Positions 23,771 to 33,469 of a DNA stretch of 64,000 nt are shown here, one piece after another. Location: assembly GCA_017654935.2 (NCBI GenBank), contig CM065683.1:2323440-2387439 (forward strand). Reading direction: 5' to 3'. The notes under the pieces were generated by a model. The model did not search any database and was not told where the DNA came from. It worked only from the letters and a program-made list of their open reading frames with translations. Position 1 is the first letter of the stretch. Each line of letters starts with the position of its first letter. Both the position numbers and the translations under genes were made by a program. Source of the stretch: Phymorhynchus buccinoides. Taxonomy: Eukaryota > Mollusca > Gastropoda > Neogastropoda > Raphitomidae.

Positions 23771-24928
23771 GATATAAAAACAAGGAGTTAATGTAATAAT
23801 TAGATGTTAAAATAAGTGTTTTGGTCGCACTCGGCTGGGCCTTCTTTCTCATGTTTGGATATCAGTATATAACACATTAATGGCATCAACCATCAATTAC
23901 ATGTCATAATAACATCAATTTCACCTCTATAATTTCCAAACACACACGCTGCAATTTTACACCTCAGTGCCCTTTCACACACACTCTCACCCACACACAC
24001 CCAGCCCCGGGAGCAATACGCAGCGACACGACGATCGGCCTCAAACACAGAGGGCTCATCACACAACGATGAAAAGAAAATCCCCCGCCGATCGAAGGTA
24101 CGAAGCTGACGAAAAGAGAAAATCCCACGCTGGTCGAGACGCACTGCCAAGCCCCCAACTGAGCTGACCAAGACCAGACCGTCCACTCACTCAGCGGGAC
24201 GACCCCATGGCCGACACCCGGTGCCCCTCGCCGCACGCGAACACAACTACCCCCAACACGGGGCAGCCACACCAGCGACGAACAGCCTCCAACGTCGCCA
24301 CCTCCTAGTGAACACACGCCACCCTGAGCTAGGCTCCCACGAAGACTATACTCGATGACCGGGACACGCAAACACGCTGCTCCACAAACGACAGCACGCA
24401 CGCCAGACAGCAAAAAGGCACCAAACCTAGATCCTCACGTCTGCAAACAAGACACAGGCCCACACAGGCAACTTTTTTTGCTTTTTTTGCTGTCCCATTT
24501 TCTGGGTCGTACAGTGGCATTGATCCCACACCGCTCATTAGAATCCGAATTCGCAGCTACACCCCGACTTGTTCAAGTCGCAGAATCCGAAACCAGCAGT
24601 CCAAGGGGAGCGAATCTATGTTAGGCCGTCAGGAGGCAACCAACCAAGGAGACAATGCACTGCTGCTGAGTCACTTCGTTGGAGTTCAGCGGAGCCTGTT
24701 CAGGACACCACCTACTAAGCCCCCTACTGACGACACTATTCTCTTAGTCGTGGAGCCAGCGTGAGTGAGGTCCTCCTCCGAGGGCGCCACCACGACCGTC
24801 CACCGACAGCTCCCCAGAACACACTGATCCCAATGACTTTGACCCGAACGCACCAAGGCATAGACTGGATTGGAAACCGAAACTGAGGTCACCATGAGAG
24901 CAGGGCATGCAAAGCCACATCATTTGAG
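23771..24928. other. GC-richer block without a recognisable gene
   Basis: From about 23940 the composition turns GC-rich and C-biased on the plus strand. Two near-repeats (GAAAAGAAAATCCCCCGC at 24068 and GAAAAGAGAAAATCCCACGC at 24112) lie about 45 bp apart. Frames on both strands are open for 60-150 codons but look like no known protein and are not maintained in contig C (51240-52200). It could be the 5' end or interior of an unidentified element. Confidence 0.4.
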
Positions 24929-25304
24929 ACTTTTTTTTCTTTTTAATGATTGATGGAAATGAGGCGGATGACAACGATGATGATGATGATGCTATGGAGT
25001 TCCGTATCAGTCTGAGACTGCATGACAGTGCTGTATTCTACATTTCCTTTCATAATGATATCCTGGCGTTAACCAGGCCCGAGAACTACAGACACCTTCA
25101 GTGTTGGTCTTGAAATTAGAGCAACACTCTCAGAATCGCATCCGTTAAGCAGATGAAGCTCGACTGTGTGGTTTTCAGTCTTCCCATTGAGCCCATAGCC
25201 ACCCACTCTGGGTAGGATACGAAACAACCCTCGCCTCTGATGGGATTCGAACCCAAGACCTCCCAGCCAGTAGTCCGCGACGCTAACCACTACACCACGG
25301 CGGC
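24929..25304 (-). mobile_element. tRNA-derived SINE
   Basis: The head at 25304-25238 reads as a tRNA on the minus strand. It starts GCCGCCGTGGTGTAGTGG and ends in GGGTTCGAATCCCATCA. Box A is TGGTGTAGTGG (25287-25297) and box B is GGTTCGAATCC (25243-25253), both matching the RNA polymerase III internal promoter consensus. It lacks proper acceptor-stem pairing with a following discriminator and runs on into about 230 bp of tRNA-unrelated body ending at an A-rich (plus-strand T-rich, 24931-24948) tail. This is SINE structure, not a functional tRNA gene. Contig C copy: about 52210-52597, with a 1-bp deletion next to box B. Confidence 0.8.
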
Positions 25305-25364
25305 TTGTGACACTCAGGCAACTTGACCAAGCCAAGCATACTGCCTGAACGAAGAAACAGCACG

Positions 25365-26880
25365 ATGTCCAGGCACTACGACCTTCAATACACCGGCCAA
25401 CCGGTGACACAAAGTCAACCCGCCCCAAAGGACAGGCCAGGTCAGAACGACCTTCAATACACCGACCAACCGGTTGACACAAAGTCAACCCGCCCCAAAG
25501 GACAGACCAGGTCAGAACGACCCACCTGCTGACACCTCTACATCAAGAGGGAAGGACAGACCAGGTCAGAACGACCCAATTGCTGACACCTCTACATCAA
25601 GAGGGAAGGACAGACCAGGTCAGAACGACCCACCTGCTGACACCTCTACATCAAGAGGGTCGAACAGACCAGGTCAGAACGACCCACCTGCTGACACCTC
25701 TACATCAAGAGGGAAGGACAGACCAGGTCAGAACGACCCACCTGCTGACACCTCTACATCAAGAGGGAAGGACAGACCAGGTCAGAACGGCCCACCTGCT
25801 GACACCTCTACATCAAGAGGGAAGGACAGCCAGGTCAGAACGACCCATCTGCTGACACCTCTACATCAAGAGGGAAGGACAGACCAGGTCAGAACGACCC
25901 ACCTGCTGACACCTCTACATCAAGAGGGAAGGACAGACCAGGTCAGAACGACCCACCTGCTGACACCTCTACATCAAGAGGGAAGGACAGACCAGGTCAG
26001 AACGACCCAATTGCTGACACCTCTACATCAAGAGGGAAGGACAGACCAGGTCAGAACGACCCACCTGCTGACACCTCTACATCAAGAGGGAAGGACAGAC
26101 CAGGTCAGAACGACCCACCTGCTGACACCTCTACATCAAGAGGGTCGAACAGACCAGGTCAGAACGACCCACCTGCTGACACCTCTACATCAAGAGGGAA
26201 GGACAGACCAGGTCAGAACGACCCACCTGCTGACACCTCTACATCAAGAGGGTCGAACAGACCAGGTCAGAACGACCCACCTGCTGACACCTCTACATCA
26301 AGAGGGAAGGACAGACCAGGTCAGAACGACCCACCTGCTGACACCTCTACATCAAGAGGGAAGGACAGACCAGGTCAGAACGACCCACCTGCTGACACCT
26401 CTACATCAAGAGGGAAGGACAGACCAGGTCAGAACGACCCACCTGCTGACACCTCTACATCAAGAGGGAAGGACAGACCAGGTCAGAACGACCCACCTGC
26501 TGACACCTCTACATCAAGAGGGTCGAACAGACCAGGTCAGAACGACCCACCTGCTGACACCTCTACACCAAGAGGGAAGGACAGACCAGGTCAGAACGGC
26601 CCACCTGCTGACACCTCTACATCAAGAGGGAAGGACAGACCAGGTCAGAACGACCCACCTGCTGACACCTCTACATCAAGAGGGAAGGACAGCCAGGTCA
26701 GAACGACCCATCTGCTGACACCTCTACATCAAGAGGGAAGGACAGACCAGGTCAGAACGACCCACCTGCTGGCACCTCTACATCAAGAGGGTCGAACAGA
26801 CCAGGTCAGAACGACCCACCTGCTGACACCTCTACATCAAGAGGGTCGGACAGGCCACGACGAAAGACGAAGCTTAAGTG
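25365..26880. repeat. 54-bp minisatellite, about 25 copies
   Basis: The unit is 54 bp, with the core GACAGACCAGGTCAGAACGA followed by CCCACCTGCTGACACCTCTA. Two unit types differ by GGGAAGGACAG versus GGGTCGAACAG. The array begins with two longer variant units (25370-25500). Two 53-bp units (AAGGACAGCCAGG, at about 25823 and 26683) share the same 1-bp deletion and neighbouring variants, which shows duplication of a multi-unit block. It is open in two frames (DRPGQNDPPADTSTSRGK or TDQVRTTHLLTPLHQEGR). The first frame closes in a basic tail at 26880. Confidence 0.95.
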
Positions 26881-27346
26881 ATTTGACATAGCGAAAGTTA
26901 AGGGCTCCTAACACAAGGGACTATATTCTCAACTCCGCAACTGAGCAATGCTGCTAGCCAATCACACGAAGCCTTACATAACGAACAACACAGGATAAGA
27001 CTAACACACAGATGAAAGGAAATCTAGGACTGGTGCAACAATGTTGCATATAGACATTCATACGCTTCCTCGTAAGCATTATAAAATAAACTGAACACAA
27101 AAGCTGCGTGCAACACGAATTGCACAAAACAAACTATCGTCTGCTAGACAAGCAAACATTCGTCTACTCACAAATGCGCTGAGCAAATCACTTTTTTTAC
27201 AGCACACTGACAGGCTAAAATGAAACTAGAAATTATTGGTACAGTGCACACCCTAACAGCAACAACAACAAAAATATACCCTAGGAGTATGCCGTTTGTG
27301 ACACACTTTGCTACCGCATAGACTGCATCCCCTAACTCTCTTTATC
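26881..27346. other. Upstream region of the receptor gene
   Basis: 465 bp of AT-rich DNA with no ORF and no convincing TATA box. It presumably holds the promoter and 5' UTR of the receptor, but no element can be named with confidence. Confidence 0.4.
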
Positions 27347-27400
27347 ATGGTGGTCAATGTTTTGACAATATGTGTGGTGTTGGTTTTTAATGGCTCTTGA
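27347..27400 (+). other. Signal-peptide-like reading frame, one base off the receptor frame
   Basis: ATG 27347 has a good Kozak context (A at -3, G at +4) and encodes MVVNVLTICVVLVF, a typical signal-peptide hydrophobic core. It then meets a stop at 27398. The receptor frame overlaps it one base out. The frames would join if the T5 run at 27384-27388 were T4. The noisy contig C copy also shows T5, so error, true mutation and programmed shift all remain possible. Confidence 0.6.
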
Positions 27401-30400
27401 AGGGACGACAAGCAACAGACTTACAAAGGTCACTGAGATTCCACTGAAGGTCCACAACATGTGTCCTGGTGTAGACTACTTGACTAGACAGAGCTCACCA
27501 AATATCACAATGATGCAGGCCAATGTGTCGAGATGCTCCATATGGGAGCCGCAAAGAAGGGTCAACAATGGAGTGATGTATGGCATGTGTGAAACTTACC
27601 ACTTTTATTGTCTGCTTAAAGTTGTAGTACCTCAACGTATGTATGCACGTGCTAGGCTTCAAAGACTGCAATACTGGTGTGGTCCCACACGGTGGAGAGC
27701 TACAGTATTTTTTGGTCAATCATCTGATTTATATACTGATTACTATAAGGTTAACTGCAATCTTCATACATTTAAGGATTTGTACCTGGATTCATCTATC
27801 AATTTCATGTTCATACTAAACATAAACAATCCACGCATAAAACTATCATTTTTTGCGATTCAATACCATAACCTTGTAGTTAATGTGACATATAATTCTG
27901 GATATATTGCTGTCCCGTATTTAGATGTTGAGAGATATGACAAGTGGAACTTTACAATGCCATCTGATGCTGCAATTGTTGTAAGCATTCAGATCTTTCC
28001 TTCTGATTATTTATGCATTCTGTACCAACGTATGGTCAAACTCACTTGTTACAGAAAGCACTCAAAAGTTAGTCAGCGTCTGTGCATTGAGCGCCCTCTA
28101 TCAGCAAATATTCTTTACGCATTAGTCCTCGAAATAGAATTTGATTATAATATTTTTGTTCATGGTGGTTTGAAATTTCGCTTTTCTGTACTGTCTACGG
28201 TTCAGCAGGATCTGCAATTGGCCAGCGGAAAGATCAACTGCTCCGTAGATCTCTATTCTGAATTTCAACATCACGTGGACTGTAACTTCATGGCAGAATG
28301 TGAGGACGGACGGGATGAAACAGAACACTGTCCCTTCAGCAGTGCACAGTGTCAGGGACTGGTGGCCTCAGTAAACAAGTGTCTCCAGTTGATTTCCTTT
28401 GACGAAGATCTCCACCAGTCCTTGTTAGACTACGTCTGTCCAAGGATGAATGGGACATTGGCATCTCTAAAAACAAAACAAGAATACACAGATTTTCTGG
28501 TGTTGTTTGAACACTATGGTTCGTTTTCAGTGTTCATAGGTTACCAGACAGGTTGGAAGTTTGTGCCATTTCTGTACAGCAAATTCCATCGGTGGTCTCA
28601 CGATTCTTTGATATATGTTATACAGCACTTAGAGAGACATGAAAGGTACGTTCCATCCAGGAATGTTCAAACTTTTAGGCTTTATTCTGGACAGCTGCAT
28701 AGACATAGTAACCCTCAGGTAGTTGCATGTCAAGCGAATGTGTATTCTCATGACGTTGTTCTTTCTATAACACAAATTATTGGTCTATCACACTACAAAC
28801 AAAAACGTCCAAGTCATTCTCGACAGCGTTTGTTGGTTTTGTCAGACAATCACATGATACATACATTTTTACTTTGTCACTATGAGCATCAAAGCACAGA
28901 GAACGGCTCACTTTCCTTCATATATGATTCTGGACATCATCAGAGAAGAGCCATATCCAACTTCCATGTGTTTAAATGTGCTGATGACTTGACGACTGTG
29001 CATCACACTCTTCTTTGTGACTTCAGAAAGGACTGCCCAGACAGCACTGATGAGTCGTTCTGTGAGCATCCTTCATGTGCTGGTGTCCAGTGCTCCAACG
29101 GTCAGTGTGTGCCCCTCAGTCAGCGCTGTAGCCAACACGCAGACTGTCTGGACGACTCTGATGAGCTAGACTGTCCCAATGACCACTCCTACATCACTCC
29201 GGTCAAGGAGGAAGACAGCAGTCAACCGTTTTACATCAATCTGGATGGAACTGGTTACTTCACCCAACAAGTGATGACCTCTGACGTTTGTCCTCACAGT
29301 CATTACCAATGTACCACAGAGTGGCTCTACTGTTTGCCTGTCTACACTCGCTGCAATGGGTTTTCTGACTGTGTCTATGGGGAAGACGAACAAAACTGTG
29401 AGACAAATTCATGTCCTGGTTTTTACCGATGTCGATCATCCACAGTGTGCATGCACGGACATAATCTGTGTGATGGTTGGGGTCAGTGTCCACAGCGAGA
29501 TGATGAACTGCTGTGTGACACCACCTGTCCTAAGAACTGCCAGTGTCAAGGTCATGTGTTCCTGTGTAACAGACCATTTCTTTCTCATTTGTTTCCACAA
29601 TTAAGATATGTGGATGCAACTGGATCAGGCATGACACTGTCAAATTTCAAGAGAAATATGCACCTCGTCTTTTTAATTCTATCCAAGTGTGTGTTGTATA
29701 ATATGTCAAGTTCCAGGTTCACAAACCTGCTGTATCTGGACCTTGCAAACAATTATTTAAATGTTATCAGTATAGAAACGTTCTTATTGTTTCCAAACTT
29801 AAAAACTTTAATAGTGAAACACAATCCTCTTAAAGAAATAGTACCTCTAAATAAGCACAGAAAACTCACACTTTATATGCTGGAAGAGGTGGATGCATCC
29901 ACAACAGGCATGACATATCTGTTAACAGATTTAGAAATATACTTTCCAAGCGTGAAATGTCTTAATGAATCGTTCAGTGCAGTAAACAGCATTGGACGAT
30001 CAGGTTTTAAAAACATGCCACAACTCAGACAGGTGGATATCACAGGGAATGCCATTACCAACTTTCCAAGAGATCTGTTTCTCAAGTCCCCTGAACTACA
30101 ACATATGATTACTTCAAACTACAGATTGTGTTGCCACAGTTTACTTCCTTCATACTGGGTGAAATGTGTTGCCCCACATACTGTTCTCCCTTCATGTGAA
30201 ACATTGTTAACAACACAGTTGCATCGAATCGTATTTTTGATAAACATTGTTTGTACAAAAACAGGAAATGTCCTCTGGTTAATAACCTTGATTAAGTTTA
30301 ACGCCATATTTGAAAAACAATTTTTGCTGGTCGCTGGTCACCTGCAGGTAGCCAATGTTTGTATGGGGTGTCATGTCAGCATTGTTGTGCTGGCAGACAA

Positions 30401-31139
30401 GGTGCTTGATGGAAACTACATCCATGTGGAAAACAAGTGGACCAGCAGTGTGCCCTGCAAACTGGCCGCATTCCTCTTCTGTGTGTCCAGCACAGTGTCA
30501 GTGCTGGTCATCTGGCTCATCACCTTCTACCACACAGCTGTCCTGTGTTTGCCTCGGGTGTCATTGCGATGGAACACCTCATTCATCCATACAGCATGTG
30601 CAGTCATGTGGACTGTTGGAATTTCTATGGCACTGGTTCCACTTTCTCCTGGACTGGCACACTGGGGTCTAGAAAGTCAGTCTGGGTTATGTCGTCTGAC
30701 ATCTCTGGACGACAATACCTTTAATCTAAGCTTCAGGTGGTTGAACGTCATCGTGACTGTCAACTGTACTCTGTGTTGGATGATTGTGGCTGGTGAAGTT
30801 GTCCTCTACAGGCGAATGCCTGAACACGTAATAACATTCAAACCTGGACTGAGACTGGTGTTCTCTGCTGTCCGTGTGATGGGAACAGTGGCTCTCATTG
30901 ATGCTACGTGCTGGATTGTGTTTGGATTTGTCACAGTCATGCGCTCACAAGGTGTAGCTGGCTTTAATGGAATTTCTAACACTATGATTGTGTTTTTGTT
31001 GCCTCTCAACTCAGCTCTCAGCCCATTCCTCAGCATGTGGGCTGTTCAAACACAACGACAACATCAACAACAAGAAGATAAAGTACTTGAAATAGTAACT
31101 AAAAAACTTCATCAGAAACAATGCAAACACAAGACATAA
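27390..31139 (+). CDS. GRL101-like chimeric GPCR: CUB-like, LDLa, C-type lectin-like, LRR, 7TM
   Basis: One uninterrupted frame of 1249 codons; residues below count from codon 27372. An N-terminal Cys-containing, CUB-like region (31-275) is followed by an LDLa-like module (290-320, EDGRDE), a C-type-lectin-like domain (327-455, FIG core) and four LDLa modules (about 535-715, with DSTDE, DDSDE, YGEDE and QRDDE calcium loops). Next come an LRR N-cap (719-733) and leucine-rich repeats (745-915), then seven helices (about 952-1223) with GN in TM1, the C1029-C1107 disulphide pair, DATCW in TM6 and NSALSPFLS in TM7. This is the plan of the snail GRL101 receptor, related to relaxin-type LGRs. It should act at the plasma membrane as a ligand-gated G-protein receptor; the ligand is unknown. 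TM3 ends in ITFYH instead of DRY/ERY, and NPxxY is changed. The frame starts after stop 27363; ATG 27390 is weak, and the signal peptide lies in the overlapping frame. A coding region without introns this long suggests retroposition or a single-exon family. Confidence 0.85.
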   Translation: MALEGTTSNRLTKVTEIPLKVHNMCPGVDYLTRQSSPNITMMQANVSRCSIWEPQRRVNNGVMYGMCETYHFYCLLKVVVPQRMYARARLQRLQYWCGPTRWRATVFFGQSSDLYTDYYKVNCNLHTFKDLYLDSSINFMFILNINNPRIKLSFFAIQYHNLVVNVTYNSGYIAVPYLDVERYDKWNFTMPSDAAIVVSIQIFPSDYLCILYQRMVKLTCYRKHSKVSQRLCIERPLSANILYALVLEIEFDYNIFVHGGLKFRFSVLSTVQQDLQLASGKINCSVDLYSEFQHHVDCNFMAECEDGRDETEHCPFSSAQCQGLVASVNKCLQLISFDEDLHQSLLDYVCPRMNGTLASLKTKQEYTDFLVLFEHYGSFSVFIGYQTGWKFVPFLYSKFHRWSHDSLIYVIQHLERHERYVPSRNVQTFRLYSGQLHRHSNPQVVACQANVYSHDVVLSITQIIGLSHYKQKRPSHSRQRLLVLSDNHMIHTFLLCHYEHQSTENGSLSFIYDSGHHQRRAISNFHVFKCADDLTTVHHTLLCDFRKDCPDSTDESFCEHPSCAGVQCSNGQCVPLSQRCSQHADCLDDSDELDCPNDHSYITPVKEEDSSQPFYINLDGTGYFTQQVMTSDVCPHSHYQCTTEWLYCLPVYTRCNGFSDCVYGEDEQNCETNSCPGFYRCRSSTVCMHGHNLCDGWGQCPQRDDELLCDTTCPKNCQCQGHVFLCNRPFLSHLFPQLRYVDATGSGMTLSNFKRNMHLVFLILSKCVLYNMSSSRFTNLLYLDLANNYLNVISIETFLLFPNLKTLIVKHNPLKEIVPLNKHRKLTLYMLEEVDASTTGMTYLLTDLEIYFPSVKCLNESFSAVNSIGRSGFKNMPQLRQVDITGNAITNFPRDLFLKSPELQHMITSNYRLCCHSLLPSYWVKCVAPHTVLPSCETLLTTQLHRIVFLINIVCTKTGNVLWLITLIKFNAIFEKQFLLVAGHLQVANVCMGCHVSIVVLADKVLDGNYIHVENKWTSSVPCKLAAFLFCVSSTVSVLVIWLITFYHTAVLCLPRVSLRWNTSFIHTACAVMWTVGISMALVPLSPGLAHWGLESQSGLCRLTSLDDNTFNLSFRWLNVIVTVNCTLCWMIVAGEVVLYRRMPEHVITFKPGLRLVFSAVRVMGTVALIDATCWIVFGFVTVMRSQGVAGFNGISNTMIVFLLPLNSALSPFLSMWAVQTQRQHQQQEDKVLEIVTKKLHQKQCKHKT

Positions 31140-31250
31140 ACTAATGATATCACTAGTAGTAATACTCCACAGTTTAAGTGAAGCGTTTCAAGTAGTAGGT
31201 AAAAGAACAACAACTAGTAAGCGCTGAAGATAAAAGAAAGAAAACAATAT

Positions 31251-31256
31251 AATAAA
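31251..31256 (+). terminator. Polyadenylation signal AATAAA of the receptor gene
   Basis: Canonical AATAAA 112 bp after the stop codon. Conserved in contig C at 58873-58878. Confidence 0.6.
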
Positions 31257-31891
31257 TAATATTTTGCATATTCGTCAGTGTCCCATCAAAACATTGTATC
31301 TAAATTTTTGGCTGATTTGGTTTTTTTTATATGGTTAGGTCTCTTGAATTATTGCCCATGTTCCAACCAAACCTCGAAACTGAGCAATAATTACAAATAG
31401 CTTTAATTGCCGTGTAAAAAAAACCTTGCAACCCAACCCTGACCCAGAATTACCTCGTAAGTTCTGTTAAGAGGTTTTTCCAGACAGAATTGCGCGAACA
31501 CGAATCATACGAGGTCAACGCAGCATGATTCTCTGCCTTCATTTCATGAGCTAAGATAACAGTGTTTGTTTGTTTGTTAAGAGTCTACTCGAAACATAAT
31601 ACATAAGGTGTATATTTTATTGCACATACTTTAAATAATATATAATATGTCAAGTTCATTTGCACGATTATGTTATAGCATATGGATCGTAACTGAAATG
31701 AGTTGACAGGCAACATCCATTGCATGGCTACTTACACTTCTCAGATAAACATTCCTTCTCTGCAATTCAGCAGTGTTATATACCTACCTGTTTCTTTCAT
31801 CTTATTGTTTTATGAGGGAGTGGGGGTGGGGGATGGACTAAACAATATTTCATTGTCAGGGAAAGAGACAGACAAAACGAGACAGAAACAC

Positions 31892-31927
<36 letters not shown>

Positions 31928-32541
31928 ATTGACAGACCGAAACAGAGACAGATAGATAGACTGTGACATAGACAGTTACAGACAGGCAGACATATGAAGA
32001 CATAGGGAAAATAGAACTCATTCTCTCTGTCTCTCCCTTTATCTTTTTTTCTGTTTGTCTTTATCTCTCTCTGTATTGTTCTGTCTTTGTCTTTCTCTTT
32101 GCATCTCTGTCTTTCTCTTCTGCATCTCTGTCTCTGTATGTATCTTTCTCTCTCTTTCTCTTTCTGTCCTCTCTCTCCCCTCTCTCTCTTCTCTCTCCTT
32201 TCTCCGTCGTCTCCTCTCATCGATGATCTCTCTCTCTCGCTCTCGCTCTCTCTCTTCTCTCTCCTCTCTCTCTCTCTATTTGTCTCTCTTCTGTCTTCTG
32301 TCTCTCTATGTCTCTTTCTCTCTGTCTCTATTTCTATGTCTCACTCTCTATGTCTCTCATTGTCTCACTGGACAAGGGTCACCACTGCTAATTGTGCTCA
32401 TAAAGGCAATATCTTCTTTAGTCAATTGATACAAATAAACCTGAAGTCTGGCTACAGATGGGACAGAACTGACACTCAATGAGCTTTTTTGAAGTGGAAA
32501 TTAATTACAAAATTAAACTAGACCTACGTTAGGAGGTTGCC
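31257..32541. other. Downstream noncoding stretch with GA and CT tracts
   Basis: No gene. (GA)n at 31895-31922, mixed CT/CTGT tracts at about 32020-32365, then a stretch ending in the left terminal repeat (from about 32510). Conserved in contig C at 58880-60276, where poly(C) (about 59036) is inserted. Confidence 0.6.
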
Positions 32542-33041
32542 NNNNNNNNNNNNNNNNNNNNNNNNNNNNNNNNNNNNNNNNNNNNNNNNNNNNNNNNNNN
32601 NNNNNNNNNNNNNNNNNNNNNNNNNNNNNNNNNNNNNNNNNNNNNNNNNNNNNNNNNNNNNNNNNNNNNNNNNNNNNNNNNNNNNNNNNNNNNNNNNNNN
32701 NNNNNNNNNNNNNNNNNNNNNNNNNNNNNNNNNNNNNNNNNNNNNNNNNNNNNNNNNNNNNNNNNNNNNNNNNNNNNNNNNNNNNNNNNNNNNNNNNNNN
32801 NNNNNNNNNNNNNNNNNNNNNNNNNNNNNNNNNNNNNNNNNNNNNNNNNNNNNNNNNNNNNNNNNNNNNNNNNNNNNNNNNNNNNNNNNNNNNNNNNNNN
32901 NNNNNNNNNNNNNNNNNNNNNNNNNNNNNNNNNNNNNNNNNNNNNNNNNNNNNNNNNNNNNNNNNNNNNNNNNNNNNNNNNNNNNNNNNNNNNNNNNNNN
33001 NNNNNNNNNNNNNNNNNNNNNNNNNNNNNNNNNNNNNNNNN
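32542..33041. other. Assembly gap, exactly 500 N
   Basis: Separates contigs B and C. Contig B ends within a hairpin loop that contig C reads through at 60257-60275. Confidence 0.99.
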
Positions 33042-33469
33042 GATCACGTGTAGGATAAACCCAGCAGAGAAGAAAGGCTTCAGAAACGATATAATAGGAA
33101 AGGAGAGAGGGAGAGAGACGAGAAGAGTAGAGAGTGAGTCATATATGGTGTGATCAATTCTATATTTCCTGTTAAAAAATTGTGGTAGCCCTATGGTTTT
33201 ACAAAGAGAGGGAAGGAGAGAGAGAGAGAGAGAGAGAAGGGGAGAGGAGAGAGAGAGAGAGAGAGAGAACACTGAAAGATTTTAATTACATCGGCCATTG
33301 GCCACAATACAATGAAATGGACCTGGTTGGCGGGAGGTGAAAAATAATCCAAGGCATTAAACCCTGCAACAAAAAGATTACAAAAACACCATATGACCAT
33401 CAAAAATAATAGACCTACAGCGTGTCATAGACCCCCCTCCACCCCGGCGGGGGGGGGGATTGTCACTAT

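Noticed and set aside
23893..24538. Overlapping 70-150-codon minus-strand ORFs in the GC-richer block as host genes
   Set aside because: No recognisable domain, and every frame is altered by indels in the contig C copy.
25238..25304. Functional tRNA gene
   Set aside because: Boxes A and B are good, but the head continues into a non-tRNA body with an A-rich end. The stems are imperfect, so a SINE is the better reading.
25474..26718. 414-codon repetitive ORF over the 54-bp minisatellite as a real gene
   Set aside because: It switches between two frames at 1-bp-deleted units, has no signal peptide or unique domain, and is not kept in contig C. Any tandem repeat with a period divisible by three and no stop gives such an ORF.
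25365..26880. CRISPR array
   Set aside because: The units are contiguous and near-identical with no unique spacers, and the genome is eukaryotic. It is a minisatellite.
29166..29493. Minus-strand ORFs inside the receptor (also 27495-27719, 29873-30085, 30119-30307, 30806-31036)
   Set aside because: Shadows of the receptor coding frame with no independent support.
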